Shown: piece after piece, positions 27,911 through 37,635 of the stretch
Layout: each line of letters opens with the position of its first letter
How positions within the stretch are numbered: the stretch's first letter is position 1
Assembly (NCBI GenBank): GCA_913060865.1
Contig: CAJXTU010000008.1
Span: 46,004 to 110,003, forward strand
Length of the DNA stretch: 64,000 nucleotides
Source of the DNA: an uncultured Cycloclasticus sp.
GTDB taxonomy: Bacteria; Pseudomonadota; Gammaproteobacteria; Methylococcales; Cycloclasticaceae
Direction of reading: 5' to 3'
Position numbers and translations under genes: made by a program
The notes under the pieces: model-generated
Databases searched by the model: none
The model's input: the letters and a program-made list of their open reading frames with translations, nothing else
What the model was told of the DNA's origin: nothing

Positions 27911-30356
27911 GAACTCCCGCTACTTTTTCAAGGTTATTCTTTGACGGTAAGACAAAACGTAACCTGAAAGAATTTAAAACAACCACCAAAGAACTAACCG
28001 ACATACCCAACGCTGCTTGCCAAGGCTCAACATAGCCTCCCATCGCTAACGGCAATGCACCAATGTTATACACCAACGCCCAGCCCATATTTTGCTTAAT
28101 AATTGCACTGACCCTGTTTGAGAGCCGAAATACATACCGCAAACTTTGCATATCGTTATTCATTAATAACACTTCCGATGATGCCCGCGCCAATTGGCTT
28201 GCCCCTGAAACAGAAATAGAAACATCTGCCTTCGCTAAGATAGGTGCATCATTAACACCATCACCAACCATCGCCACACGCTCACCTTTTAACTGTAACC
28301 GACCTATTTCATTCAACTTATCACTCGGAGATGCGTCAAATTTAAAATCATCTATTCCCACCTGTTTCGCTAACCACTGAACAGGCGTGTGTTTATCCCC
28401 ACTCAATAAACTGACCTTTTTTCCCTGGCCTTTTAACCAAGCAACCGTCAATTGCGCACCCTTTCTTATGTCATCTTGTATTTCAAAAGAGGCCAATACC
28501 TGCGTCTCATCCGCCAAGTATACTTGTGTCACACTAGCATCAACGCCATCAAGCGTTATCCTTAATGATTCATTAATATAATCCTCGGAGCCTAAATAAT
28601 AGACGCTCCCTTCCACCTCACCTCGTAGCCCTCGCCCACTTGCCTGCTCCACATTGATGGCTTGATGATTCACTCTTACCGTTTCACGCTTGAAGGCTCT
28701 AGCAATCGGGTGATCGGAAAAGCTTTCTAAACTAATAGCAATATCCATAATCTTCTGCTGATCTTGCGGCCCGAATACTTTGCAATTAGATAGACTCATA
28801 GCACCTTGGGTAAGCGTTCCTGTTTTATCAAAAATAACCCTATCAATGGTCGCTAATTTTTCCAGCGCCGTCCCTTTTGTAATGATAATGCCTTGACCAA
28901 ATAAGGCACTCATTGCAGCTGTATAAGCAGTTGGGGTTGCTAAAGACAACGCACAAGGACAAGTCACTACCAGCACAGACAGTGCCGTTGAAAACCAATC
29001 CACCTGACCCTGAGAATAACCATAAATAGCCGTACTGGCAGTCACCAAAATGACCATTGAAACAAATAGGCTAGCAAAACGGTCTGCAGCCTCTACCCAA
29101 GCGGGCTTTTGTGCATGAGCCCGATCAATCAAACGCGCTATGGTCGAGAGGGTACTATCTTTGCCCACACAACTAACTCTCGCCATCAACGTGTTAGTTA
29201 GATTGTGGCTACCGCCTAATAAGTGATCATCTGACGATTTATTGATAGGCTCACTCTCACCCGTCAAAATGGACTCGTCCACTTGTGAGTGCCCTTTTAA
29301 AACAACCGCATCTGCAGGAATAACTTCACCTGGATTAATCTGCACTTGGTCGCCCAGTAGTAATGATTTTGCTGAAACAGTCTCTACACTACCATCATCA
29401 ACAACTCGTTTAGCCACCATCGGTACAGCTTGCATCATTCGCTCACTTGAACTTATCGCATACCAACGAGTAAGGAATTCGACGTAACGTGCTAGCATTA
29501 AAAATAAAACAAACATACACACCGATTCGTAGTAAGTGTCTCCGCGTCCGCTATATGTATTTATAAGGCTGGCCAAAAAACCTAGGCTAATACCCAACGC
29601 AACGGGCACATCCATACCCGGCATTTTATTTTTAATATCTCGATAAGCCGCTTGTAAAAAAGGTTTTCCTGAAAACAAAACCACCGGTAGGGTTAATAAG
29701 GCACTCATCCATTTTAAAAACTGCAACAAATCAGCATCTATTTCACTGGGGTCGGCTATGTAAATACCCAGTGTCATCATCATCACCTGCATTCCACAAA
29801 ATACAGCCACGCCTACTCTGCCGAGAAAATCTTTACGTTCTTTTTGTAAGTTCGAAAACTGCTTACTCGTATCAAAGGGTGCTGCTTGATAACCGACCGC
29901 CCTAATAGCCTCCAGCACATCAGAAACATGAATGCTTTGTTCGACTATTTTAAGTCGTGCCCGCCTTGTCGCATAGTTAACATTAAAGGACACAACCCCA
30001 TCTAATTGCTTAACCTGCCGTTCAAGTAACCAAATACAAGCAGAGCATGTAATTCCCTCGATAATAAGTGATGTTTCTAGCAACTCAGTGTCCGCAAAAT
30101 CGGTTTTTGGTTGCTCAACAACACTAGGCTCAAGTACATCATCTAGTGAAGTAGCGGTCACCGAATAAGCCGTTCGTTTTTGATAAAAACTGGCCAGACC
30201 ACTATCAATAATAGTTTGTGCAACTGCCTCACACCCTGGACAACACATGGGCCTCCATTGCCCTTCAAAGTCAATACCCCAAGTTTTATCCCTTGGTACA
30301 GAAAGGCCGCAGTGAAAACACACGGTATCATTTTCTAATTTAGTGTTAATTGTCAT
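27900..30356 (-). CDS. ccoI: Copper-translocating P1B-type ATPase CcoI (FixI)
   Basis: 818 aa. The N-terminus has a CcoI-specific cysteine region ('CFHCGLSVPRDKTW' and 'MCCPGCEAVAQTI') followed by a heavy-metal-binding domain with 'GITCSACIWLLE'. Eight membrane spans are expected, the sixth bearing the ion-pathway motif 'VTCPCALSLATPTA'. Catalytic motifs are 'LTGES', 'FDKTGTLT' (phosphorylated Asp) and 'MVGDGVNDAPILAKAD'. CcoI supplies copper for the cbb3 oxidase. It is divergent from fnr, sharing a 72-base promoter region, and overlaps ccoS. Confidence 0.96.
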   Translation of the reverse strand: MTINTKLENDTVCFHCGLSVPRDKTWGIDFEGQWRPMCCPGCEAVAQTIIDSGLASFYQKRTAYSVTATSLDDVLEPSVVEQPKTDFADTELLETSLIIEGITCSACIWLLERQVKQLDGVVSFNVNYATRRARLKIVEQSIHVSDVLEAIRAVGYQAAPFDTSKQFSNLQKERKDFLGRVGVAVFCGMQVMMMTLGIYIADPSEIDADLLQFLKWMSALLTLPVVLFSGKPFLQAAYRDIKNKMPGMDVPVALGISLGFLASLINTYSGRGDTYYESVCMFVLFLMLARYVEFLTRWYAISSSERMMQAVPMVAKRVVDDGSVETVSAKSLLLGDQVQINPGEVIPADAVVLKGHSQVDESILTGESEPINKSSDDHLLGGSHNLTNTLMARVSCVGKDSTLSTIARLIDRAHAQKPAWVEAADRFASLFVSMVILVTASTAIYGYSQGQVDWFSTALSVLVVTCPCALSLATPTAYTAAMSALFGQGIIITKGTALEKLATIDRVIFDKTGTLTQGAMSLSNCKVFGPQDQQKIMDIAISLESFSDHPIARAFKRETVRVNHQAINVEQASGRGLRGEVEGSVYYLGSEDYINESLRITLDGVDASVTQVYLADETQVLASFEIQDDIRKGAQLTVAWLKGQGKKVSLLSGDKHTPVQWLAKQVGIDDFKFDASPSDKLNEIGRLQLKGERVAMVGDGVNDAPILAKADVSISVSGASQLARASSEVLLMNNDMQSLRYVFRLSNRVSAIIKQNMGWALVYNIGALPLAMGGYVEPWQAALGMSVSSLVVVLNSFRLRFVLPSKNNLEKVAGVRVG

Positions 30357-30428
30357 GAGCCAAGTACTGGTTTTAACGTAAAAATGAGTTAATATAAACT
30401 TACTTTAGAATTTGGCAAATTAAACTGC

Positions 30429-31148
30429 ATGAGCTCATTAGCTAAAAATTTATTTCGTGAACTGACTGTTTCATGTGGTGACTGTAGCTTAGGTGAGCTT
30501 TGCATTCCTCACGGTTTAGCGCAACAGGACATCGATAAGCTAGACGATTCGGTCAGCCACACAAAGCTGTTACACGCGGGGGATAATCTTTATCATCAAG
30601 ACACGCCTTTTAAATCACTATATGCTCTTAAATCTGGTTCTGTCAAAATCATCTCTAAAAATGAAGAAGGTGGTGACGACATTATGGGCGTTTATCTACC
30701 CGGCGAAATTATTGGCTTTGATGGCGTAGCCACTGATCAATACCAATGCTCAATTCACGCACTCGAAACCAGTAATGTTTGTGAAATAGACCTCGATAGT
30801 TTGCAAAAAAATATTCCTAATATTTTTAAACAGCTACTAAAACATGCCAGTAAATCTATAAATCAAAGTAACAACACCAACACTGTTAGTAAAGCCAGTG
30901 CTGAAAGACGCATAGTTTCTTTACTATTAGACTTATCGGATCGCTATCGCCTCCGAGGGTACTTTTACACCGAGTTTAATCTTTTCTTATCCCGTAGTGA
31001 AATTGGTAGCTTACTCAACTTATCACCCGAAACCGTCAGCAGAGGTATCCGTAAGCTTGAACGCGATAAACTGATTAGCTTACAAAATAATCGCCGGATC
31101 AAAATAAACAATCTCGATGGATTGAGAAGCCTAATTTCAGTGGTCTAA
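30429..31148 (+). CDS. fnr: FNR/ANR oxygen-sensing transcriptional regulator
   Basis: 239 aa Crp/Fnr protein. The oxygen-sensitive [4Fe-4S] ligands are all present: Cys16, Cys19 and Cys25 in 'SCGDCSLGELC' (CxxC-x5-C) and Cys118 in 'ETSNVCEI'. The cNMP-like domain covers about 40-160. The C-terminal helix-turn-helix 'SRSEIGSLLNLSPETVSRGI' has the E-x-x-S-R pattern that reads TTGAT half-sites. Located between ccoI and ccoN, it probably activates the oxidase genes at low oxygen; a matching site precedes ccoN. Confidence 0.95.
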   Translation: MSSLAKNLFRELTVSCGDCSLGELCIPHGLAQQDIDKLDDSVSHTKLLHAGDNLYHQDTPFKSLYALKSGSVKIISKNEEGGDDIMGVYLPGEIIGFDGVATDQYQCSIHALETSNVCEIDLDSLQKNIPNIFKQLLKHASKSINQSNNTNTVSKASAERRIVSLLLDLSDRYRLRGYFYTEFNLFLSRSEIGSLLNLSPETVSRGIRKLERDKLISLQNNRRIKINNLDGLRSLISVV

Positions 31149-31214
31149 TTCGCTGTTCAATTATAGGCGAGTATTCAGTCTATCAAACGCGATATTAATT
31201 AAATAAAGCAAAAA

Positions 31215-31228
31215 CTGATGTAAATCAC
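31215..31228. promoter_or_regulatory. FNR/ANR box upstream of ccoN
   Basis: CTGAT-GTAA-ATCAC matches the consensus TTGAT-N4-ATCAA at eight of ten positions. Its centre is about 60 bases before the predicted start of transcription, fitting a class I FNR-dependent promoter. Confidence 0.7.
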
Positions 31229-31244
31229 TTTTGAATAACTTCTC

Positions 31245-31274
31245 TTACATTTGCTGCGTTACAACAACTATAAT
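31245..31274 (+). promoter_or_regulatory. Candidate promoter of the ccoNOQP operon
   Basis: TTACAT (31245-31250) and a consensus TATAAT (31269-31274) are separated by 18 bases. They lie 35 bases before the ccoN start and downstream of the FNR box. A weak -35 is expected at an activated promoter. Confidence 0.55.
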
Positions 31275-31308
31275 TTAACCTAAATTTTTTAATGACAGAG
31301 AATCTCGT

Positions 31309-32721
31309 ATGAGTACAACTATTTACAACGATACTGTGGTTAGGCAGCTTTCGATTGCAACCGTTATATGGGGCATTGTTGGCATGCTTGTCGGCGTCAT
31401 CATCGCCGCACAATTGGTTTGGCCTGCCTTAAATTTTGACCTCCCTTGGTTAACCTACAGCCGATTGAGACCATTACATACCAACGCTGTTATTTTTGCA
31501 TTTGGTGGGTCTGGTTTAATGGCCACCTCTTTTTATGTTGTCCAAAGAACTTGTCAAGTACGTTTGTTTGCTACCGGTTTAGCTAGTTTTGTTTTTTGGG
31601 GATGGACGCTAGTCATTCTGCTTGCCGCTATCACCCTTCCTATGGGGTTCTCGCAAGGTGGTGAGTATGCCGAGTTAATTTGGCCTATTGATGTGTTAAT
31701 TGCCCTTGTTTGGGTTGCATATGGGATTGTTTTCTTTGGTACTATTGTCAAACGTAAAACACCACATATCTATGTTGCTAACTGGTTCTTTGGCGCATTT
31801 ATCATTGCCGTAGCCTTGCTACACATTGTGCGTTCATTAGCTATCCCTGTGAGCCTTACTGAGTCGTACCCTATTTATGCGGGTGCTACTGATGCTATGG
31901 TTCAGTGGTGGTATGGACATAATGCAGTTGGGTTTTTCTTAACGGCTGGCTTTCTTGGCATGATGTACTACTTTGTTCCTAAACAAGCCGAGCGTCCTAT
32001 TTATTCTTACCGTTTATCTATTGTGCATTTCTGGGCACTTATTTCGATCTATATGTGGGCGGGCCCTCATCATCTTCATTACACGGCTTTACCCGATTGG
32101 ATTCAATCGGTAGGCGCTGCATTCTCTGTTGTTCTGCTAGCACCCTCATGGGGCGGCATGATCAACGGTATCATGACCCTTTCAGGCGCATGGCAAAAAT
32201 TACGTCATGACCCTATTCTTAAATTCTTAATTGTTTCTTTGTCTTTTTATGGCATGTCTACATTTGAAGGCCCCATGATGGCGATTAAGTCCGTTAATGC
32301 CCTATCCCATTACACTGAATGGACTATTGGACACGTACACTCAGGTGCACTTGGCTGGGTAGCCATGATCACCATTGGTTCGCTGTATTACCTCATTCCA
32401 AAATTATTTGGCAAGCAAGATATGCACAGCATGAAACTGGTTGAAACACACTTCTGGGTTGCGACTATCGGTATTGTTCTTTATGTAGCCTCCATGTGGA
32501 TTGCTGGTGTTATGCAAGGCTTAATGTGGGGCGCTATTAATGATGACGGTACGCTTACGTATAGTTTTGTAGAGTCTTTATTACGTATGCATCCTTTTTA
32601 CCTCATTCGCTTCCTTGGTGGCGCAATGTTCTTAAGCGGCATGTTTATCATGGCCTACAACGTGTACAAAACAATTAAAGGTACCGAGCCTTCTAATATT
32701 GTTGTACCCCAAAGCGTTTAA
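31309..32721 (+). CDS. ccoN: cbb3-type cytochrome c oxidase subunit I
   Basis: 470 aa with twelve membrane spans, the catalytic subunit holding heme b, heme b3 and CuB. Conserved histidines are visible in '[18 protein letters not shown]' (low-spin heme), '[18 protein letters not shown]', '[14 protein letters not shown]' (CuB pair) and '[16 protein letters not shown]'. As in all C-family oxidases the cross-linked tyrosine sits in helix VII. It reduces oxygen with high affinity. It is the first gene of the operon, followed by ccoO after 15 bases. Confidence 0.98.
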   Translation: MSTTIYNDTVVRQLSIATVIWGIVGMLVGVIIAAQLVWPALNFDLPWLTYSRLRPLHTNAVIFAFGGSGLMATSFYVVQRTCQVRLFATGLASFVFWGWTLVILLAAITLPMGFSQGGEYAELIWPIDVLIALVWVAYGIVFFGTIVKRKTPHIYVANWFFGAFIIAVALLHIVRSLAIPVSLTESYPIYAGATDAMVQWWYGHNAVGFFLTAGFLGMMYYFVPKQAERPIYSYRLSIVHFWALISIYMWAGPHHLHYTALPDWIQSVGAAFSVVLLAPSWGGMINGIMTLSGAWQKLRHDPILKFLIVSLSFYGMSTFEGPMMAIKSVNALSHYTEWTIGHVHSGALGWVAMITIGSLYYLIPKLFGKQDMHSMKLVETHFWVATIGIVLYVASMWIAGVMQGLMWGAINDDGTLTYSFVESLLRMHPFYLIRFLGGAMFLSGMFIMAYNVYKTIKGTEPSNIVVPQSV

Positions 32722-32736
32722 CTGGAGTAGATTAAA

Positions 32737-33345
32737 ATGAGTCACGAAAAAGTTGAAACTAATATCGGGTTAATGATGATTTTAATCGTCCTCGTTATAT
32801 CTGTGGGCGGATTAATTGAGATTGTCCCCCTGTTCTTTTTGAAAAAAACGACAGAACCTGTATCAGGTTTGATGCCATATAATTCACTACAATTAGCCGG
32901 TCGAGATGTCTATGTACATGAAGGTTGTTATGGCTGTCACTCGCAAATGGTTAGACCATTTCGCGCTGAAACAGAACGTTATGGTCATTATTCATTAGCC
33001 GGTGAATTTGTATACGATAGACCATTCCAGTGGGGTTCGAAAAGAACGGGCCCTGACCTACAACGTGTTGGTGGTCGTTATAGTGATGATTGGCATCGTT
33101 TACATTTAACAAACCCGCGCTTGGTTGTGCCTGAATCAAACATGCCGGCCTACCCTTGGCTTAATGAAAACATGGTCGATGGCGAGCTGATTGCCGACAA
33201 AATGCGCGTTCTTCGCATACTGAACACACCTTATACAGATGAAGACATTGCTAACGCACCTGCTTCAGTAGAAGGTAAAACCGAAATGGATGCCCTCATT
33301 GCCTATTTACAAGTTCTTGGCATCCACGTAAGCACAAGGAGATAA
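32737..33345 (+). CDS. ccoO: cbb3 oxidase subunit II, monoheme cytochrome c
   Basis: 202 aa. One N-terminal anchor ('[20 protein letters not shown]') and a periplasmic domain with one heme c motif 'CYGCH' in '[18 protein letters not shown]'. The axial Met probably lies in '[12 protein letters not shown]'. It passes electrons from CcoP to CcoN. It sits between ccoN and ccoQ with short gaps. Confidence 0.98.
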   Translation: MSHEKVETNIGLMMILIVLVISVGGLIEIVPLFFLKKTTEPVSGLMPYNSLQLAGRDVYVHEGCYGCHSQMVRPFRAETERYGHYSLAGEFVYDRPFQWGSKRTGPDLQRVGGRYSDDWHRLHLTNPRLVVPESNMPAYPWLNENMVDGELIADKMRVLRILNTPYTDEDIANAPASVEGKTEMDALIAYLQVLGIHVSTRR

Positions 33346-33348
33346 GGT

Positions 33349-33522
33349 ATGTTCGAACTTAATACACTACGCTCTGTTTTTACATTAGTGCTATTTGTTC
33401 TATTTATTGCCATCTGGATTTGGGCTTGGAGCAAAAACCGCAAAAAGGAATTTGAAGAAGCCGCCAATATTCCGTTTCAAGGCGACGAGATAAGCGCAAC
33501 ATTACAAGAGGATAAGAAATGA
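33349..33522 (+). CDS. ccoQ: cbb3 oxidase subunit CcoQ
   Basis: 57 aa, one membrane span. It begins three bases after the ccoO stop, with AAGG just before the ATG, and its TGA overlaps the ccoP ATG (ATGA). The sequence reads 'SVFTLVLFVLFIAIWIWAWS' followed by 'KNRKKEFEEAANIPF', the standard CcoQ pattern of a span, a basic stop-transfer and an amphipathic tail. CcoQ stabilises the complex and the CcoP interaction. Confidence 0.95.
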   Translation: MFELNTLRSVFTLVLFVLFIAIWIWAWSKNRKKEFEEAANIPFQGDEISATLQEDKK

Positions 33523-34409
33523 GTGTTTTTTGGTCTATCGTTGTAACCATTGTCATTCTTTTAAATATTATTGGCTGTTATCTACTCATTAGGTGGGTTG
33601 CAAAGCCAAATAAAGGTGAAGCAAAACGAGGTGAAGCTACAGGTCATGTTTGGGACGATGACCTCATGGAACTCAACAACCCTATGCCGCGTTGGTGGCT
33701 ATACATGTTCTATATCACTATTGTTTGGGGATTAATTTACCTACTCATGTACCCAGGTTTTGGAAATTACCCTGGCTTACTAGGCTGGACATCTGATAAA
33801 AAGTACAGTGACGAAGTAAGCGCCGCAAATGAAGCCTATGGGCCTATTTTTAGCAAATACGCGGAAACACCTATTATTGAACTGAGCGAGATTAAAGAAG
33901 CAAACCTTGTCGGCCAACGGTTATTCGTTAACTATTGTGCTCAATGTCACGGTTCAGATGCCGGTGGTTCTAGAGGCTTCCCTAACTTAACAGATAATGA
34001 CTGGATCTGGGGTGGCTCCCCCGCTGATATTAAACATAGCATAGCAAATGGTCGTCATGCCGCTATGGCCGCTTGGGGATCTATACTAAAGCCCATACAA
34101 ATTGAATACCTTGCTGACCATTTAATGAGCCTAACTGGCAGAAAACATAAAGCAACAGATGCCCAGCGAGGTAAAGAGCTTTTTGCAAGCTACTGTGCTG
34201 CTTGTCATAAGGCAGATGCGACAGGCAACCCATTATTAGGTGCGCCTAATCTTGCTGATAAAATTTGGTTATACGGTGCGTCACGTAACAAAATTATTGA
34301 ATCCATAACCAAAGGGCGTACAGGCCAAATGCCGGCACATATGAATTTCTTAGGTGAAGATAAGGTTCATATTTTAACGGCATACGTATATAGCTTATCA
34401 AGCCACTAA
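33519..34409 (+). CDS. ccoP: cbb3 oxidase subunit III, diheme cytochrome c
   Basis: 296 aa. Two N-terminal spans ('IVVTIVILLNIIGCYLLIRW' and 'WWLYMFYITIVWGLIYLLMY'; the FixP N-domain 'GHVWDDDLMELNNPMPRWW' lies between them) are followed by two cytochrome c domains with heme motifs 'CAQCH' and 'CAACH', each with a downstream axial Met ('GRHAAMAAWG' and 'GRTGQMPAHM'). It accepts electrons from soluble cytochrome c. It overlaps ccoQ by four bases and is followed by a small membrane gene. Confidence 0.97.
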   Translation: MSVFWSIVVTIVILLNIIGCYLLIRWVAKPNKGEAKRGEATGHVWDDDLMELNNPMPRWWLYMFYITIVWGLIYLLMYPGFGNYPGLLGWTSDKKYSDEVSAANEAYGPIFSKYAETPIIELSEIKEANLVGQRLFVNYCAQCHGSDAGGSRGFPNLTDNDWIWGGSPADIKHSIANGRHAAMAAWGSILKPIQIEYLADHLMSLTGRKHKATDAQRGKELFASYCAACHKADATGNPLLGAPNLADKIWLYGASRNKIIESITKGRTGQMPAHMNFLGEDKVHILTAYVYSLSSH

Positions 34410-34413
34410 ATCA

Positions 34414-34671
34414 ATGCTGGCATTAGATAAAAAACTACTCATCATTGGTTCACTTTGGCCATCCTTTTGGATGGCCACCGCCCTTAGTGGCATTATTTTT
34501 AGCGCCATTGATCCATTGATTATTGCATCACAAATGGGCTTTAACCACGTTTCATATTTAAGCGCTTACTCAATTGGATTTTTTTTCTTTTGGTTAGTTT
34601 GTGCATGGAGCGGTTTTTTTTCCATCATATTCTCACGTAGCGTTACTAAAAAAAATGTCAGTAAAAAATAA
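34414..34671 (+). CDS. Small membrane protein of unknown function inside the cbb3 operon
   Basis: 85 aa with two likely membrane spans ('WPSFWMATALSGIIFSAIDP' and 'AYSIGFFFFWLVCAWSGFFS') and a basic C-terminus. No heme, copper or enzyme motif is seen apart from a single Cys. It begins five bases after the ccoP stop and overlaps the likely ccoG start by 17 bases, so it is translated with the oxidase genes. This is where no standard subunit is expected. It may be an assembly or stability factor specific to this lineage; the function is inferred only from position. Confidence 0.8.
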   Translation: MLALDKKLLIIGSLWPSFWMATALSGIIFSAIDPLIIASQMGFNHVSYLSAYSIGFFFFWLVCAWSGFFSIIFSRSVTKKNVSKK

Positions 34672-36043
34672 TGACTCCATAGAGTCATCTCTTTTTGAAA
34701 AGAGAAAAAAACTATATCCGCGTGAAGTTCATGGACTCTTTGCCAACCTTCGTCTTCTAAGTGTAAGCATACTTCTTGGCGCCTATTACCTACTACCTTG
34801 GATTAATTTGAGTGGTCGTCAAATTGTGCTCTTTGATTTGCCTGAACGTAAATTTTATATTTTTAATTGGATCTTCTGGCCTCAGGACTTTATCTACCTT
34901 GCGCTACTGCTTATTTGCGCTGCCTTTGCCTTATTTTTATTTACTGCTCTAGCAGGGCGATTATGGTGCGGCTACGCTTGCCCCCAAACAGTTTGGACTG
35001 AAGTTTTTTTATGGATCGAACGAAAAGTTGAAGGCACCCGCTCTCAGCAAATGAAGCTAGACAAGCAAGAAAGCAGCTTCACCAAATTCCGTATAAAAGC
35101 CACAAAACATACTATTTGGATCATATTTTCCCTATATACGGGATTTACTTTTGTCGGTTTCTTTACCCCCATTAGAGAATTAGCTCAAGGCATTATGTCT
35201 TTTGATCTAGGACCATCGGAAGTCTTCTGGCTTCTCTTTTATAGCCTAGCAACATACGGCAATGCAGGCTGGCTAAGAGAACAGGTCTGCATGTACATGT
35301 GTCCATACGCACGCTTCCAAAGTGCAATGCTAGATAAAGACTCCCTAGTGATCTCTTACGACGCCTTAAGAGGTGAACCACGAGGTGGTAGAAAAAAAGG
35401 TGATGACTTAGAAGCAAAACAATTGGGCAGCTGTATCGATTGCTCTTTATGTGTTCAAGTTTGCCCAACCGGGATCGATATTCGAAACGGTCTACAGTAC
35501 GAATGCATAGGGTGCGCCGCTTGTATTGATGTATGTGATGATGTAATGGATAAGATGGACTATCCGCGCGGGCTTGTTAAATACACGACTGAAAACAAAA
35601 TGGAAGGTCGAAAAACTACAATTCTAAGGCCTAGAATTATCATCTATGTCATTTTACTTGTTAGCATTTTATCCGGTATTTTTTATTCAATTGAAACACG
35701 CGACTCTGTTGCCCTCAATATACTAAGGGACAGAAATGCGTTATACCGTGAGAATTTTGAAGGCACTATCAGCAATAGCTATACTATTAAGGTGTTAAAC
35801 ATGGATCTTATTGATCATGACTACACATTAAAGGTGACGGGTATTGAAGGCCTACAATCATCCATCAAAGAACCTATTAAAGTAAAGGCAGGACAAGTAT
35901 TGGAAATGCCATTACTATTATCTGCTGAACCTGAATCACTTCATCACACGTCGTTAACGATTAAACTCACTTTACAAGCCGTTGACGACATTAACGTCTC
36001 TACCGAATCCGAAGGCCGTTTTATTGGCCCAATAGATCCATAA
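34655..36043 (+). CDS. ccoG: cbb3 oxidase accessory ferredoxin-like membrane protein CcoG
   Basis: 462 aa from ATG 34655 (a longer frame from 34601 would overlap the previous gene more). Several N-terminal spans surround 'RLWCGYACPQTVWTEVFLW'. Two 4Fe-4S sites follow: 'SCIDCSLCVQVCPTGI' and 'ECIGCAACIDVCD'. The C-terminal 110 residues are an immunoglobulin-like periplasmic domain ('NSYTIKVLNMDLIDHDYTL'). CcoG (FixG/RdxA) reduces Cu(II) for oxidase assembly. It is followed by ccoH two bases after its stop. Confidence 0.95.
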   Translation: MSVKNNDSIESSLFEKRKKLYPREVHGLFANLRLLSVSILLGAYYLLPWINLSGRQIVLFDLPERKFYIFNWIFWPQDFIYLALLLICAAFALFLFTALAGRLWCGYACPQTVWTEVFLWIERKVEGTRSQQMKLDKQESSFTKFRIKATKHTIWIIFSLYTGFTFVGFFTPIRELAQGIMSFDLGPSEVFWLLFYSLATYGNAGWLREQVCMYMCPYARFQSAMLDKDSLVISYDALRGEPRGGRKKGDDLEAKQLGSCIDCSLCVQVCPTGIDIRNGLQYECIGCAACIDVCDDVMDKMDYPRGLVKYTTENKMEGRKTTILRPRIIIYVILLVSILSGIFYSIETRDSVALNILRDRNALYRENFEGTISNSYTIKVLNMDLIDHDYTLKVTGIEGLQSSIKEPIKVKAGQVLEMPLLLSAEPESLHHTSLTIKLTLQAVDDINVSTESEGRFIGPIDP

Positions 36044-36045
36044 TT

Positions 36046-36519
36046 ATGCATACTAAACCTAGTGACAACTTGCCTTGGTACAAACAATTCTGGCCTTGGT
36101 TTTTAATATTTTTGCCATTATCCGTGGTTATCGCTAGCGTCATAACTTTTTTTATTGCGCAGAACAACCCACCATCTCTAGTCTCAGGCGATTACTATAA
36201 AGATGGCCTTGCCATTAATGCAAACAAAAAATTAGAAGCTAACGCAAAAAAATTGGGGTTGTCGGCAATCATTACAAACGATAACTCTACTTTTACGGTG
36301 CAATTAAATGGTTTAAAAGAGCAGCCTCCTGTGCTGTTCATAGAACTTAGGCATTCAACAATCAGTCAACACGACCAATCCTTTTCATTAACTAAAGTAG
36401 CTAACGGTATATACCAATCCCCTTTCGTCTTGCCTCAGCAGGGTAAATGGTATGTATCCATACACGCCCCCAATGGCGAGTGGGAAATCAAAAAAGTTTC
36501 TTACCTAAAAACCCCATAA
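36046..36519 (+). CDS. ccoH: FixH-family protein CcoH
   Basis: 157 aa. One N-terminal span ('FWPWFLIFLPLSVVIASVIT') and a periplasmic beta-domain. The FixH signature 'VSGDYYKDGLAINANKKLEA' follows the span. It interacts with CcoN during assembly of the cbb3 complex. It starts two bases after ccoG and ends the operon. Confidence 0.94.
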   Translation: MHTKPSDNLPWYKQFWPWFLIFLPLSVVIASVITFFIAQNNPPSLVSGDYYKDGLAINANKKLEANAKKLGLSAIITNDNSTFTVQLNGLKEQPPVLFIELRHSTISQHDQSFSLTKVANGIYQSPFVLPQQGKWYVSIHAPNGEWEIKKVSYLKTP

Positions 36520-36673
36520 CCTCTTCTATCAAATTACCAGCCTTTATAATTCTATAGTTTTGCGTATTAACGCGCGAAAAGCGACTTACTCAAGCCTGTC
36601 AATTTTCCGGCATATTTAAAATTAAAAAAACTTAAATAGCATAACTAGTTGTTTTTATTTGTTTTTAAATTAT

Positions 36674-36689
36674 TGGCACACTTATCGCT
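36674..36689 (+). promoter_or_regulatory. Possible sigma-54 promoter before the diguanylate cyclase gene
   Basis: TGGCAC-N5-TCGCT has a perfect -24 half, the GG and GC dinucleotides spaced by exactly ten bases, and one mismatch core in the -12 half. It lies about 36 bases before the ATG. It may be a chance match. Confidence 0.4.
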
Positions 36690-36723
36690 TTAAGATAATC
36701 GTACTGATAATAACGGGTTTATC

Positions 36724-37635
36724 ATGGTCATCTCAACAGAGAAAATTGTTATGGAACTAAGAAAAAATAAAAACACTATCGCTAGTGAAGCTCTAGAATT
36801 AGAACAGCTTAAACAATCAAGTGATATAAGTACGCTCATAAGCGCCCTTCAAACAACCATCAACTTAGATGAGTTATTGCCTATTTTTCATAGGGAATTA
36901 TTAAAAGTAGTCAATTATAGTGGGTTTATTTTCGTCCATAATGAGCTCAATATATCAGAACAATATGGCCAACGAACTAATCATAAGTGTGAATATGATT
37001 TATCTATAGAGAGCACATCTCTTGGTAAGCTCACTTTTATGCGTCGAAAACGATTCAGTGAAGATGAACTTCAAGCGATCGAGAGGTTTGTTGGGGTTTT
37101 ACTATACCCTTTAAAGAATACGTTACTATACCGTCAAGCCATTCAATTAACTCATACAGACCCGCTTACCGGCGTTTTAAACCGGTCAACATTACAGTCA
37201 GTTTTCCAGAAAGAAACCTCTTTAACTAAACGTCATCATTCAGATTTAACCTTAATTACTCTTGACATTGATTTTTTTAAGGCAATCAACGATAACTTTG
37301 GACATTCCGCTGGAGACTTAGCACTACAAGAAGTAACGAAATGTATCCAGCGTACCGTACGTGAGAGCGACCATGTGTTCAGAACTGGGGGAGAAGAGTT
37401 CGTAATATTGTTAAATGACACCAACCTAAAAGGCGCCGAACTGCTAGCTGAAAGGTTACGTATTGCCGTACAGTCAATCAACATCAATTATGCTGAAGCT
37501 CAATTTGCTGTAACCGTCAGTATGGGTGTTACAGCTTACCGCGAGAACGAACCATTAGAAAACATAATGGATCGCTCTGACAAAGCATTATATGAAGCAA
37601 AACATACCGGCCGTAATAAAATCGCTAGCGCTTAA
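36724..37635 (+). CDS. Diguanylate cyclase with N-terminal sensor-like domain
   Basis: 303 aa, no membrane span. The first 140 residues look like a small GAF-type sensor domain. The C-terminal GGDEF domain starts at 'THTDPLTGVLNRSTL' and has the active-site motif 'GGEEF' in 'FRTGGEEFVILL', with an RxxD allosteric inhibition site five residues upstream ('RESD'), and metal ligands in 'ITLDIDFFKAINDNFGHSAG'. It should make cyclic di-GMP and be feedback-inhibited. An in-frame ATG at 36751 could also serve. The end overlaps rluB on the opposite strand by four bases. Confidence 0.92.
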   Translation: MVISTEKIVMELRKNKNTIASEALELEQLKQSSDISTLISALQTTINLDELLPIFHRELLKVVNYSGFIFVHNELNISEQYGQRTNHKCEYDLSIESTSLGKLTFMRRKRFSEDELQAIERFVGVLLYPLKNTLLYRQAIQLTHTDPLTGVLNRSTLQSVFQKETSLTKRHHSDLTLITLDIDFFKAINDNFGHSAGDLALQEVTKCIQRTVRESDHVFRTGGEEFVILLNDTNLKGAELLAERLRIAVQSININYAEAQFAVTVSMGVTAYRENEPLENIMDRSDKALYEAKHTGRNKIASA

